Shown one piece after another: positions 1 through 8,591 of a stretch of DNA of 64,000 nucleotides (positions within the stretch are counted from its first letter, which is position 1; each line of letters opens with the position of its first letter). Made by a program: the position numbers and the translations under genes. The stretch comes from Limisphaerales bacterium (GTDB lineage Bacteria; Verrucomicrobiota; Verrucomicrobiia; Limisphaerales; SXTU01). The notes beneath the pieces were generated by a model. It was not told the DNA's origin, made no database searches, and saw only the letters and a program-made list of their open reading frames with translations. Location of the stretch: assembly GCA_009773355.1 (NCBI GenBank), contig WRPG01000008.1, forward strand, positions 1-64,000, written 5' to 3'.

Positions 1-3000
1 CGTCGCCGGCCAGCGCCTGCAACGTGCCCAGCGCGGCGAGCGCCTGCACCCGGACCTTGGGGCTGGACGCCTGCGCGGCCAGCCGCCCGAGCGCAGGGGC
101 GGTGTCCTTCGCGCTGCGTTCGAAGAGGAGCCGCTGGACGGTGTCGCGCTGCCAGCCGTTCGGGCTGTCGAGCGCGGCGGCGAGCGCGGCGTTGTTGAGC
201 TTCGCCAGGTTCGGCGTGGCGCGGAGCTTCGCGCCAACGGGCAGCACGCGGTAGAGGCGGCCCTTGTCCGCGCCGGCGCGCAGGTCCAGGCGGCTCTGCG
301 TTTCCGGCGCGATCCACTCCGGGTGTTCCAGCACGAACCGGCAGTAGTCCGCGACGTAGAGCGCGCCATCGGGGCCGGTGCGCGCCAGCACAGGGCGGAA
401 CCACGGGTCGGTGCTGGCGAGAAACTCCCGGTCCTGCTCGTCCTCCGCGCGGCGGCTGGTGAAGGTCGCGCCGTCGGGCGTGAGCACCTCGCGATGCACG
501 GCGTTGTGCACCGGCTCGCAGGCGAAGACGCTCGTGGCGAAGGCCGGCCCGAAGAGTTCGTCCCGATACGGCGCGGAGCCGCACCCGCTGGTGACGTGCC
601 CGGCGGACTGCGGCTGGTTGAAGCGGATGGGCAACTGGCTCACCGCGAAGACGCGCGTCGAGTCGGGATAGTTGGCGAGCACCTGTTTCGTGGTCTTCAC
701 CGCGAGCCTCGGGTTGCGCCGCAGGTAGGCGTCCGAAATCGTGTAGTGCCAGAGCCAGGTCGGGTTGTTGTTGCCGAACCAGTTGCCCCAGTCGTCGCGC
801 GAGCGGTGGTATTGCGTCTGGCCGCTCTCCGGCTCGAACTCGCCCGTGTCCGGACGGAAGCGGAAGTCGCGCCCGCTGATGTTCACGCCGTTGACCGTGC
901 CGCCGCTGTCGCCGTTCGCGGCGTAGATCCAGCCGTCCAGGCCCCACTCGAAGCCGTTCACGCGGTGCTGCTGGTTGCCCTCGCGGAAGCCGGTGAAGAG
1001 GACCTTCCGCACGTCGGCCTTGCCGTCGCCGTCCGTGTCGGCGGCGAACAGGATGTCCGGCGCGGCGGAGATCAGCACGCCGTTGCGCCAGGGCATGACG
1101 CCGGTGGGAAAGGGCAGGCCGTCGAGGAAGGTCGTGGCCTGGTCGTAGCGTCCGTCGCCGTCGGTGTCGGTCAGGAATTTCACCGTGCCGCCAGGCTGGC
1201 CCCGGCCGTCCAGACCCAGCGGGTAGTCGGGCATCTCGACGACCCACAGCCGGCCCGCCGCATCCCAGTCGAAGGCGACGGGGGCCTTGATGAGCGGCTC
1301 GGCGGCGACCAGTTCGACGGTGAAGCCGGGGCGCGGCCGCAGCGCCTTCAGCGCCTCGGCGGGCGACTTCGCGGGCGGCATCTCGAAGGCGATGAGTTCG
1401 GAGAAGGACTTGCGCCAGACGACATCGGGCAGGTGCGCGGTGTCCTCGTTTTGGATGAAGAGTTGGTTGCGGTGGAACCACGCGCCGTTGTTGCGGTGCG
1501 GGCCGGAGCGGACGAAGGAGGGGATCTCCTTTGGAGAGGGAATAGGGGATGGGGCATGGGGAATGGGGGCGGCAGTCGTGGTAGGGCCGCGCTGCTGCGC
1601 GGCTTTGGCGTCGTTGGTGGTCGGAGCGTTTTGGCCGACCGGCAGGTCGGCCCTACCAGCGTTGGGCCGTTGCTCGTGGAGGACTTTGTGGCTCCAGCCG
1701 GCGTGCCAGCCGAGGTTGGGCTTCACTTCGCGTGCCCAGAGGTAGATGGCGTATTCCTTTTCGTTGGAGAGGAGGAGGTCGTTGAAACCGTCGCCGTTGA
1801 GGTCCACGAAGCGGAGGCCGTTGTCCTCGCCGCGCTCGTTGACAAGAGCGAGGCCGGGCGGCAGGGCGTAGGGGAGCTTCTTCCAGGTGCGCTCGGCGTC
1901 GGACCACGCGAAGAGGGCGTTCTGCTTGTCGTTGCTGATGAGGAGTTCGCAGCGGCCATCGCGGTTGAAGTCGCGGAAGCGGACACCGGGTGAGTCGAAG
2001 CTGACTGGCCTGCCATCCACGACGGCGGGGAAGGATTTCGACATCTCAGCCCGTGACTCCCAGCCCAGCCCATAGCGCGAAGTGGAGACGCGTCGTTCAG
2101 AGCCGACAGCTCCGTTCGGACTCGGTTCGAGGAATACGTTGGCTGTGAAAGGCGCTTCCATCACGGCGAGACGAAAAGAGGGTGAGTAAGTCGCCTTAGC
2201 TGCGGAGGCATTGTGTTCGACGACTCCAAAGCTTTGCTGCAAGCTTGAGTTTGGCTTGATGGCTTGGTGTAGCCTGAATGTGAAATCAAAGAGCATGTCG
2301 CTCCCGAAACCGAGGAATTGCATAGGCGCGGTGTTTGCAACAACGACATCCATCAAACCGTCGTTGTCGATGTCCGCAACGCGAAGTTCCAGGTTTTTGC
2401 GACGGGGAGCGTTTAGCTGATAGCCGACTAAATTCTTGTTCAGCCGCTCCACCGCCTCCTTGAACGTCAGGAACTTCACCTTCCTGCCGTGCGTGCGCTC
2501 GGCGTGGTCAATGAACTGGATGATTTGGTCGGCGCGAATCCAGCCGTGCGGGTGGAAGATGAAGGTGAAGACGCCTTGCGCGCGGACCACGGCGTCGAGC
2601 GCGAGCTGCCAGTCGGCGACGGTGGCGGCGTTGGTGGGGCCGTGGGCGTTGAAGGCCTCCCAGTCGCTCGGGACCATCGCGGGAAACTCCCAGCAGGTGC
2701 GGTTGATGACGTAGGGATAGGGGTAGTCCTCGAGGTAGGTGCCGAAGTTGGCGAGGGATTTTTTCGTGATGGCATTGGTCTGGGCGGGGAAGTAGCGGCG
2801 GAAGTGGTCGGTGTAGGACAGTGCGTCTCGCCTGTCCTTCTGATTGGAAGAAGCCGCTTGAGCGGGGGCTTTAGTTAGAGGGTCAGGCGGGACGCGCTGA
2901 CCTACTGGGGAAGTGACGCCGTGGCGTTTGAGGAAGTCGTCCGTCAAGAGGCACATCACGGAGGAGTCGGCTTGGAGGAAGTTGCCGTCGGGGGAGGTGC

Positions 3001-3553
3001 GGTTGAAAATCTCGGCGTAGAAGCGCGGGCTGGGAGAGTTCATCGAGTCGCAGCACGGCATGCGGAAGGCGACGGGCTTGTTCCCCGGGACTTTGCTCAA
3101 CAGGTCCACGCCGCCGTGGTAGGTGTTCCAAGCGTTGGTGAAGCTGCCGCGCTGCAACAGCGGGCACGGGTGCGTGAGCGTGTGGACTTCGAGCGAGAGA
3201 CCCTCCTTGAGCCACGTCTGGAGCTGCGGGTCGGACGGCTCGACGACGTTGGCGAAGATGCTGACGGGCGCGCGGCCGTCCATGCGCTTGAGGCGGTCAA
3301 GGATCGGGCGAAGGAAGGCCTCGTATTTCTTCGAGTCCCTCATGTCGTCAATCGCGAGGATGACGACGGCCTCGACGCCCGGCTCGCCGACCCATTGCGG
3401 CGTGATGAGCTTGGGAAAGTCGCGGTGCGGGTAGAAGGGGTTGTCCTCGTCGAGGTAGGCGAGGCGGTTGGCATTGGTGGAGAACGGGGCGGCCAGCGCG
3501 CAGGGGGCCGCCGCCAACGAGAGCGCCGCAAGGAGTTTGAGAAAATGTTTCAT
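1..3553 (-). CDS. Giant secreted protein: polysaccharide-deacetylase-like domain, FG-GAP repeats, PVC membrane-bound dehydrogenase (3' end off window)
   Basis: The frame stays open from the ATG at 3553 through the left edge, so at least 1184 residues are coded and the C-terminus is missing. Residues 1-22 look like a signal peptide. A NodB-like region follows, with the Asp pair in AIDDMRD (about residue 68) and the metal motif HTLTH (about 122), then FRMP. Residues of roughly 440-620 hold FG-GAP/VCBS-type repeats (DIDNDGLMDVVV, DLNGDGFNDLLLS). From about 737 comes the PVC membrane-bound dehydrogenase/sorbosone-dehydrogenase-like propeller (FTVELVAAEP, AFDWDAAGRLWVVEMPDY, DTDGDGKADV). HEAT-like helices begin near 1110. 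Family members are exported and often carry a C-terminal cytochrome c, which would lie outside the window. It is 27 bp downstream of the related gene at 3581-6193, so probably co-transcribed. The deacetylase fusion is unusual. A heptamer array and a palindromic repeat lie in the linker at about residues 630-672. Confidence 0.85.
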   Translation of the reverse strand, partial: MKHFLKLLAALSLAAAPCALAAPFSTNANRLAYLDEDNPFYPHRDFPKLITPQWVGEPGVEAVVILAIDDMRDSKKYEAFLRPILDRLKRMDGRAPVSIFANVVEPSDPQLQTWLKEGLSLEVHTLTHPCPLLQRGSFTNAWNTYHGGVDLLSKVPGNKPVAFRMPCCDSMNSPSPRFYAEIFNRTSPDGNFLQADSSVMCLLTDDFLKRHGVTSPVGQRVPPDPLTKAPAQAASSNQKDRRDALSYTDHFRRYFPAQTNAITKKSLANFGTYLEDYPYPYVINRTCWEFPAMVPSDWEAFNAHGPTNAATVADWQLALDAVVRAQGVFTFIFHPHGWIRADQIIQFIDHAERTHGRKVKFLTFKEAVERLNKNLVGYQLNAPRRKNLELRVADIDNDGLMDVVVANTAPMQFLGFGSDMLFDFTFRLHQAIKPNSSLQQSFGVVEHNASAAKATYSPSFRLAVMEAPFTANVFLEPSPNGAVGSERRVSTSRYGLGWESRAEMSKSFPAVVDGRPVSFDSPGVRFRDFNRDGRCELLISNDKQNALFAWSDAERTWKKLPYALPPGLALVNERGEDNGLRFVDLNGDGFNDLLLSNEKEYAIYLWAREVKPNLGWHAGWSHKVLHEQRPNAGRADLPVGQNAPTTNDAKAAQQRGPTTTAAPIPHAPSPIPSPKEIPSFVRSGPHRNNGAWFHRNQLFIQNEDTAHLPDVVWRKSFSELIAFEMPPAKSPAEALKALRPRPGFTVELVAAEPLIKAPVAFDWDAAGRLWVVEMPDYPLGLDGRGQPGGTVKFLTDTDGDGRYDQATTFLDGLPFPTGVMPWRNGVLISAAPDILFAADTDGDGKADVRKVLFTGFREGNQQHRVNGFEWGLDGWIYAANGDSGGTVNGVNISGRDFRFRPDTGEFEPESGQTQYHRSRDDWGNWFGNNNPTWLWHYTISDAYLRRNPRLAVKTTKQVLANYPDSTRVFAVSQLPIRFNQPQSAGHVTSGCGSAPYRDELFGPAFATSVFACEPVHNAVHREVLTPDGATFTSRRAEDEQDREFLASTDPWFRPVLARTGPDGALYVADYCRFVLEHPEWIAPETQSRLDLRAGADKGRLYRVLPVGAKLRATPNLAKLNNAALAAALDSPNGWQRDTVQRLLFERSAKDTAPALGRLAAQASSPKVRVQALAALGTLQALAGD
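1538..1565. repeat. Four-heptamer array inside the dehydrogenase gene
   Basis: Four consecutive 7-bp units on the plus strand (GGGAATA, GGGGATG and two more variants of GGGNATG) encode a Pro-rich linker (PIPHAPSPIPSP) just before the dehydrogenase domain. The next 90 bp, 1579-1657, form an imperfect palindrome that opens with GTAGGGCCG and closes with CGGCCCTAC. Both lie in a region that is a loop in the family. Confidence 0.7.
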
Positions 3554-3580
3554 GGCCGGGAAGTGTGTGGGATTCACGGG

Positions 3581-6193
3581 CTACCTGGACTTGCGCGGGT
3601 TTAAGGCGGCGCGGGCTGGCTCAGGTGCCGCGCGGCTCGTCAGGAACGCCAGCAGGTCGCGCAGCTCGGTGTCCGTGATGGAGGCGACGAGGCCGGTCGG
3701 CATGAGCGAGGTCTTCAGCTCGGCGCGCTTCACGATGTCCGTCGGCTTGAAGCTGCGCTCCTTGCCGGTGAGGTCGCGGAACACGTCCACGCTCGACGAG
3801 CGCAGCAGGATGCCGGTGAACTCAGTGCCGTCCTTCAGCTCCAGTTGCGTGGGGAAGAACTGCGGCGCGACCTCGCGGTTGGGTTCGAGGAGGGATTGCA
3901 GGATGGCCCGCTGGTCGCCCTGCTGCGCGACGAGGCTCAGGTCCGGGCCGACGACGTTGCCGCGTCCGCTGTGGCGATGGCAGGTGGAACACATCGCCAC
4001 GCGCGAGTGGAAGAAGATGCGCCGGCCGGCCTCGGCATCGGGCTGGCCGGGTAGGGCGGCGAGGCGCTTCAACCACGCGGCGGTGTCCTCCACCGGCGGG
4101 CGGCCAGCCTCGATGGAAGCCGGCTCCAGCGCGGCCTTAACAAGTGGAGCGGAACCGGGGTAGCGTTTCGCCAAGAGTTCGAGCTTGGGCTGGACGAAGT
4201 CGTTTAGCGTCTGCGAACGCAACGCACGCAAGGCTTCGTTCCGCAGCGAGGCATTGTTGTGCGCGGTGAGTTTTATCAGCAAAGGCAGGTGCATCGGCGT
4301 GAGCGCGGAGGCCAGGCCGGCAGTCGCGTCGGCACGGAGTTCCGTCGGGCGCTGCTCATCGCCGGCGATTTCGGCGAGCACCACGCGCGCATCCTCGGCG
4401 TCGCGGGCAGCGAGCGTGCGGACGACTTCGAGCGAGAGGACGGGGTCGTTCGCGGCGAGCAAATCGCGCAGGAGCGGGACGGTGAGCTTGGCGTGGGTGG
4501 CGGGCGCGAGGCGGAGCGCGTAGCCCTTGAGACGAGCGGGCGTCGCGGCGTCGGTCACGCGGTCCACGAGCACGGTCGCATCGGTGACGCCGGCCTCGGG
4601 CTTGCCGCGCAGCGTGTTCCAGGCGGCGAGCGCAGCCTCGAACAGACGGTAGTCGAGGTCGGGCCGCGTGAGCATCTTCTCGACATCGCTGCTGAAGCCG
4701 GTGAGCACGGCGTCGGCAATCCAGCGCAGGCACTCGAAGCGGATTTCCGGGTCGGTGTCGTTGAGCAGCAGGCGCACCCATTTCTCCTCGTTCAAGTTCA
4801 CGCGACGCAACGCCACCAGCGCCCACACACGGTCCTTGGCGGCCAGCCCGCGCACGTGCTCCGGCGTCCAGTTCGCACCGAGCCGGGCGAGCGCGGTGAG
4901 CGCGGCGTCGGCCAGATATGGGTCGTTGCCGCGCATGAGGTCGAAGAGCTGCCGCTCCGAAGGCTTCGACTTTCCTTCGCGCAGGTTCCTGGCGAGCTGC
5001 GCGGTGCCGTCGGGCGGCTCGACCGCCGGCTTGAGCCACGTTGCCTTGGCCTTGTCCACTTCGAGCTTCCACAACCGCCCGCGGCCGTGAATGGGATACG
5101 AGCTGAACACCCAGTCGTTGAAGTAGAACGCGCCGTCCGGTCCCGTCGCGAGGCAGGAGGGGCGGAAGAAATCACTGCCGCGCAGCAGCTCGACGCGGCT
5201 GGCCGTGTAGCCCGCGCCCTTGCGCGTGAGCGGGAAGTAGTCGAGGCGATGATTGCTCCACGAAGGCACGAGCACGCCGCCGCCCAGCTCGACGATGCTG
5301 CACGGCCCCTCGCCCGACGGATGCACCATGCCCAGCGTGCCGCGCAGCTCGCCGTTCCACGCGACGAACGGATGCACCGGCGCGCTGCCATACACCCACT
5401 GGAAGCCGTAGTCCGCGCCCTCGACCACGTTCAGCAGGCGGCACGGCGGACGGCTGCCGGGGTCGTTGTCCACGGTGAACAGCTCGCCGTCCTTGCGCGC
5501 GAGCAGGCCGAAGGGATTCCAGAAACCGCGCGCAATGCGGCGCAGGCCGGAGCCGTCCGGTCGGCAGCGGAAGATGCCGCCTTCGCCCCGGCCCGTGAGC
5601 TTCGCGCCGTCGCGGCCCGTGAGCGTCCAGTTCTTCCCGAAGTTCTCGCCGTGCGAAAACATCAGGTCGCCGTCGGGCAGCCACGCCATGCCGGCGAGGC
5701 CGTTGTGCGGATAGTCGGCGACGGTGTCGAGCGTCGCGACGTTCTCCGCCACGTCGCCCACGCCGTCGCCGTCCGAGTCCTTCACGCGCAGGATGCGGCT
5801 GCGCTCGGCGAGATACACCCAGCCACCGGGGCCGAGCTTGAGGTTCATCGTCATGTCCGTCTTGTTGTAGAAGACGCGGCGGTTCTTCCCATCGCGGTCG
5901 AAGACCAGCACCTCGTCGTGCTCCGGCCCGGCGTAGCCCTGCGGGCGGAAATGCGTGTGGCACGACACCGTCCAGATGCGGCCCTGCGCGTCCACGTCAA
6001 TGCCCGTGGGCGTGACCAGCGCGGGATGCTCGGCGAGGAGCGTGAGCTTCACGCCCGGCTGGAGCAGCTCGATGTGCGGCGGCAGCTCGGCGGGGACTTC
6101 GGGGGCCTTGGGCGGCGGGGCGGCGAGGAGGGTGAACGGGAGGGCAAGAGCCGCGAGGAGAAAAACTACTCTCAAGTTGAGTGTTGGTTTCAT
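3581..6193 (-). CDS. PVC-type membrane-bound dehydrogenase with HEAT repeats and C-terminal cytochrome c
   Basis: 870 residues, beginning with a clear signal peptide (MKPTLNLRVVFLLAALALPF). A six-bladed propeller of the PVC membrane-bound dehydrogenase type (sorbosone/glucose dehydrogenase-like) fills roughly residues 45-400, with GIDVDAQGRIWTVSCHTH and a DSDGDGVGD calcium-loop-like motif. HEAT-type helices follow (about 420-700). Near residue 734 a single haem c site, CSTCH, begins the PVC haem-binding domain, which continues with the family's ELKDGTEFTGILL stretch. Such proteins are exported and thought to oxidise sugars or polyols, passing electrons to the haem; the substrate is unknown. 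It heads a probable two-gene operon with the even larger relative 27 bp downstream. Confidence 0.88.
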   Translation of the reverse strand: MKPTLNLRVVFLLAALALPFTLLAAPPPKAPEVPAELPPHIELLQPGVKLTLLAEHPALVTPTGIDVDAQGRIWTVSCHTHFRPQGYAGPEHDEVLVFDRDGKNRRVFYNKTDMTMNLKLGPGGWVYLAERSRILRVKDSDGDGVGDVAENVATLDTVADYPHNGLAGMAWLPDGDLMFSHGENFGKNWTLTGRDGAKLTGRGEGGIFRCRPDGSGLRRIARGFWNPFGLLARKDGELFTVDNDPGSRPPCRLLNVVEGADYGFQWVYGSAPVHPFVAWNGELRGTLGMVHPSGEGPCSIVELGGGVLVPSWSNHRLDYFPLTRKGAGYTASRVELLRGSDFFRPSCLATGPDGAFYFNDWVFSSYPIHGRGRLWKLEVDKAKATWLKPAVEPPDGTAQLARNLREGKSKPSERQLFDLMRGNDPYLADAALTALARLGANWTPEHVRGLAAKDRVWALVALRRVNLNEEKWVRLLLNDTDPEIRFECLRWIADAVLTGFSSDVEKMLTRPDLDYRLFEAALAAWNTLRGKPEAGVTDATVLVDRVTDAATPARLKGYALRLAPATHAKLTVPLLRDLLAANDPVLSLEVVRTLAARDAEDARVVLAEIAGDEQRPTELRADATAGLASALTPMHLPLLIKLTAHNNASLRNEALRALRSQTLNDFVQPKLELLAKRYPGSAPLVKAALEPASIEAGRPPVEDTAAWLKRLAALPGQPDAEAGRRIFFHSRVAMCSTCHRHSGRGNVVGPDLSLVAQQGDQRAILQSLLEPNREVAPQFFPTQLELKDGTEFTGILLRSSSVDVFRDLTGKERSFKPTDIVKRAELKTSLMPTGLVASITDTELRDLLAFLTSRAAPEPARAALNPRKSR

Positions 6194-6278
6194 TTCTTAG
6201 TGCAGGAGTTCCGCAAACCATTATCGCGCAACGCTGGGAGCAACTACGGTTCGCTTGGTATGCGCAACGTCATGTTTC

Positions 6279-6572
6279 CTACCAATCAAGATTTAGTGAA
6301 CCGCACTTCGGACACTCAGTCTGCCCGGAAGTCAGTAACGGTCCACGGCAACGAACACAGACCCCACGGGTTCGCGTGATGTGCATTTCCACCGCCTTCC
6401 CGTCTCGAAGGTCAAAGCCGGCGAACTGACGGAGTAACTGAATCGCTTGGATGTGCAGCCCCTCGCGAACAGACGAAGTAACGCGGTCTCTTTCGTCGTT
6501 TGTTAAAGTCGGCAGTGGAAAGGAAGCCCGACACCGCTTGCAGTGTGCGGAAGTCTGTGGGGTTGCTGTCAT
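6279..6572 (-). CDS. Small zinc-ribbon protein with an L7/L12 C-terminal-like helix pair
   Basis: 97 residues. Three Cys pairs are visible: HCKRC (residues 10-14), VCVRC and ECPKC near the C-terminus. The last two pairs form a classical zinc ribbon ending in GSLNLDW. Between them the stretch IQAIQLLRQFAGFDLRDGKA resembles the helix-turn-helix of ribosomal protein L7/L12 C-terminal domains (consensus KVIKVVREITGLGLKEAK). Proteins pairing this fold with a zinc ribbon are known but their role is not established. The ATG at 6572 is the only good start in frame. It is transcribed in the same direction as the dehydrogenase operon, 85 bp upstream of it. Function is not assigned. Confidence 0.65.
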   Translation of the reverse strand: MTATPQTSAHCKRCRASFPLPTLTNDERDRVTSSVREGLHIQAIQLLRQFAGFDLRDGKAVEMHITRTRGVCVRCRGPLLTSGQTECPKCGSLNLDW

Positions 6573-6636
6573 CGGAGTCTTCAGAGCGCGTCAGATATTT
6601 AGGAATGAGTTGAGCGGTCATGAAGAAGCTGTTGCC

Positions 6637-6717
6637 TCACGCCTTCATCACTGCCCGTTCGCTCACCCGCTGGGCGATGACGGCCACGCAGTCGCCTTGC
6701 TGAGTGAGGCACGGGGA
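6637..6717 (-). pseudogene. Orphan copy of the 3' end of the DoeB-like gene
   Basis: About 80 bp closely match the last 80 bp of the deacylase gene that ends at 7558, starting exactly at the stop codon. The shared core reads GCTGGGCGATGACGGCCACG in both copies (plus strand). Scattered substitutions, mostly at third positions, show divergence after duplication or a separate origin. Only the C-terminal 25 or so codons are present, with no start. The two genes at 6790-7531 lie between this copy and the intact gene. Confidence 0.7.
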
Positions 6718-6789
6718 AGTTGTCTCGCTGCACCTTCGCCGCTAGGCTTCGCGAACACTTGTGATGCCCGCCAACCTTCGCCCCTGCCG

Positions 6790-6993
6790 CTACTGCCGCG
6801 CCACAATGGCCACCCGCCGTGACGCCGCCGAACTGCCTTCCGGCAGGCGCACGTCCCAGCGGCGCTCCTGCTGGTCCACTTGCATCACCACGCTGGCATC
6901 GCCCGCCGGCAGGTCCACCGGCGCGTCCAGCAGGAGGAAATCCGGCCCCAACTGGACCACGGGCACGGTGAGATCGTTGACGAGCAGCCGCAT
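6790..6993 (-). CDS. Small hypothetical protein
   Basis: 67 residues if started at MRLLVNDLTVPV. A longer reading from 7038 would add 15 residues but would overlap the divergent gene at 7037. The amino-acid pattern is protein-like: alternating hydrophobic strands (LLVNDLTVPVVQLGPDFLLL, ASVVMQVDQ) and acidic turns suggest a small beta-rich domain. No family is recognised. It is divergent from the kinase-like gene at 7037, and both occupy the interval between the duplicated 3' ends of the DoeB-like gene, so they may have arrived together. Confidence 0.5.
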   Translation of the reverse strand: MRLLVNDLTVPVVQLGPDFLLLDAPVDLPAGDASVVMQVDQQERRWDVRLPEGSSAASRRVAIVARQ

Positions 6994-7036
6994 TTTCACC
7001 TGCGCGGAATGCCCACCCTGACTTGAGATTGGTCTC

Positions 7037-7531
7037 ATGGAAGAAACTTTGGTTCAGAACGCCCGCGCCTACGCCGCCCAACACCGGCTGCAACTGGCCG
7101 AGCGGCTGGGCTTCGGGATTCACGGTATCATCCTCGTCGCTGCGGACAACACCAAAGCTGGCCGGACGGCGGTCAAGGTGCATCGCTCCAGCGAGCCTTA
7201 CTTCCGCGAGCGGGCCTCGTATGAGCGACTGTGCGAGGCGCGCGTCACGGAGTTGCTGGGCTTCCATGTGCCGCAGCTCATCCGCGTGGACGACAGGTTG
7301 CGCGTCATCGAGATGACGATTGTGACCCGCCCCTTCGTGCTCGACTTCGCCGGGGCGTGGCTGGATGCGCCGCCCCACTTCCCCGAAGAGATTTGGGCCG
7401 AGTGGGAAGCCGAGAAACAAGGCCAGTTCGAGCACCGCTGGCCGAAAGTGCAGGCAGTGCTCGGCGCGCTGGAGGAACTCGACATTCACATGGTGGATGT
7501 GTCGCCCAGCAACATTGCCTTCCTCGACTGA
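7037..7531 (+). CDS. Minimal kinase-fold-like protein
   Basis: 164 residues. Features recall a stripped-down protein-kinase or aminoglycoside-phosphotransferase fold. There is a glycine loop LGFGIHGIILVA (about residues 24-35), a candidate lysine in TAVKVHR (about 47), a possible helix-C Glu in ASYERL, and a catalytic-loop-like stretch DIHMVDVSPSNIAFLD at the very C-terminus. In full kinases the DFG motif and a C-lobe would follow; here the protein stops at the Asp. It is therefore either a compact family or a truncated enzyme. Substrate unknown. It forms a divergent pair with the small gene at 6790-6993, inside a putative inserted cassette. Confidence 0.7.
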   Translation: MEETLVQNARAYAAQHRLQLAERLGFGIHGIILVAADNTKAGRTAVKVHRSSEPYFRERASYERLCEARVTELLGFHVPQLIRVDDRLRVIEMTIVTRPFVLDFAGAWLDAPPHFPEEIWAEWEAEKQGQFEHRWPKVQAVLGALEELDIHMVDVSPSNIAFLD

Positions 7532-7557
7532 GGTTGTTCGACCCGGTGGCATTGGCT

Positions 7558-8577
7558 TCACGCCTTCATCACTTCCTGCTCGCTCACCTGCTGGGCGATG
7601 ACGGCCACGCAATCGCCCTGCTGGGTGAGGCAGGGGGCGCGGATGGTGATGAGGAAGCCGCTGGATTGCGCGACGAGCGGCTCGGGGGCGCGGTCGGGGC
7701 GTTCGAGGTGGTGGATGTAGCCGACGGTCTGGCCGCACTTCACCTTCGCGCCGAGGTCGAGGCAGATTTCAAAGATGCCGGACTCGGGTGCGAGCAGGTA
7801 GTCCTCGCGGTGCAGCGCCTGGGTGAGGATGACGGGGGGCAGGCCGAGCTTTTTACGCGTCTGCGCGCGGCCTTTCAGCGCGCCGAGGTGGATGAGGACG
7901 TTGCGCAGGCCGCTTTGCGTGATGCGGTGCACGTCGGCGGGGATGCACTCGCCGCCGCCCATTTCGGTGGTGACGACGAGCTTGCCCTGGTTCTCTGCCT
8001 CGACGGGCAGCAGGCCCGTGCCCGCGATGTCCGCGTAGAGGAAGGCGAAGTCCGAGTTCCACGCGAGCATGGCGTCGAGCATGGTGCGGCGCTGCGCGCG
8101 GTCGGCGACGAGGTGCATGGTGGAGCACGGGACGAACTCCATGCTGCGGCCCCCGGAGTGGATGTCTATCACCACGTCGCTCATGGGAAAGAGCACGGTG
8201 GTGAGGTAGTGCGCAATCTGGCTGGTGACCGCGCCCTCGGGCTGGCCGGGGAAGGCGCGGTTCATGTTCATGCCGTCCACGGGCGAGAGGCGGGTGGCGG
8301 CGCGGGCGGCGGGGAAGTTCAGCGAGGGGATGAGGATGATGCGGCCGTTGACCATCTCGGGCGTCAGCTCACGCGCGAGCTTCATGATGGCGATTTGCCC
8401 CTGATACTCGTCGCCGTGGTTGCCAGCGAGGATGAGGACGGTCGGTCCCGTGCCGCGCGCGACGATGGTGCAGGGGATGAAGATGTTCGCCCAGCCGCCG
8501 AGGTTGTGGGACCAGGGGACTTGCAGGAAGCCCTGCTGTTTGCCGGGCGCGGAGAAGTTGAGGGTGGTGTTTAACAT
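7558..8577 (-). CDS. Succinylglutamate desuccinylase/aspartoacylase family deacylase, DoeB-like
   Basis: 339 residues, close to the usual length of the M14-like AstE/AspA family. Zinc ligands are visible in GNHGDEYQG (His and Glu, about residues 53-58) and DIHSGG (about 139-144). The arrangement most resembles N-alpha-acetyl-L-2,4-diaminobutyrate deacetylase (DoeB) of ectoine catabolism, which hydrolyses an N-acyl amino acid in the cytoplasm. No other ectoine genes are nearby, so the substrate is uncertain. The C-terminal region (YLLAPESGIFEICLDLG...) is the family's beta-barrel lid. Its last 80 bp are duplicated at 6637-6717. Confidence 0.85.
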   Translation of the reverse strand: MLNTTLNFSAPGKQQGFLQVPWSHNLGGWANIFIPCTIVARGTGPTVLILAGNHGDEYQGQIAIMKLARELTPEMVNGRIILIPSLNFPAARAATRLSPVDGMNMNRAFPGQPEGAVTSQIAHYLTTVLFPMSDVVIDIHSGGRSMEFVPCSTMHLVADRAQRRTMLDAMLAWNSDFAFLYADIAGTGLLPVEAENQGKLVVTTEMGGGECIPADVHRITQSGLRNVLIHLGALKGRAQTRKKLGLPPVILTQALHREDYLLAPESGIFEICLDLGAKVKCGQTVGYIHHLERPDRAPEPLVAQSSGFLITIRAPCLTQQGDCVAVIAQQVSEQEVMKA

Positions 8578-8591
8578 AATGGGGGCAGGAG

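Noticed and set aside
323-1993. Long plus-strand reading frame opposite the giant dehydrogenase gene
   Set aside because: Its product is a low-complexity Ala/Val/Arg/Glu sequence typical of the antisense of GC-rich coding DNA. The minus strand has recognisable domains throughout.
6412-6621. Alternative reading frame starting just after the orphan DoeB 3' end
   Set aside because: It overlaps the zinc-ribbon gene, whose Cys pairs and L7/L12-like segment give better support.
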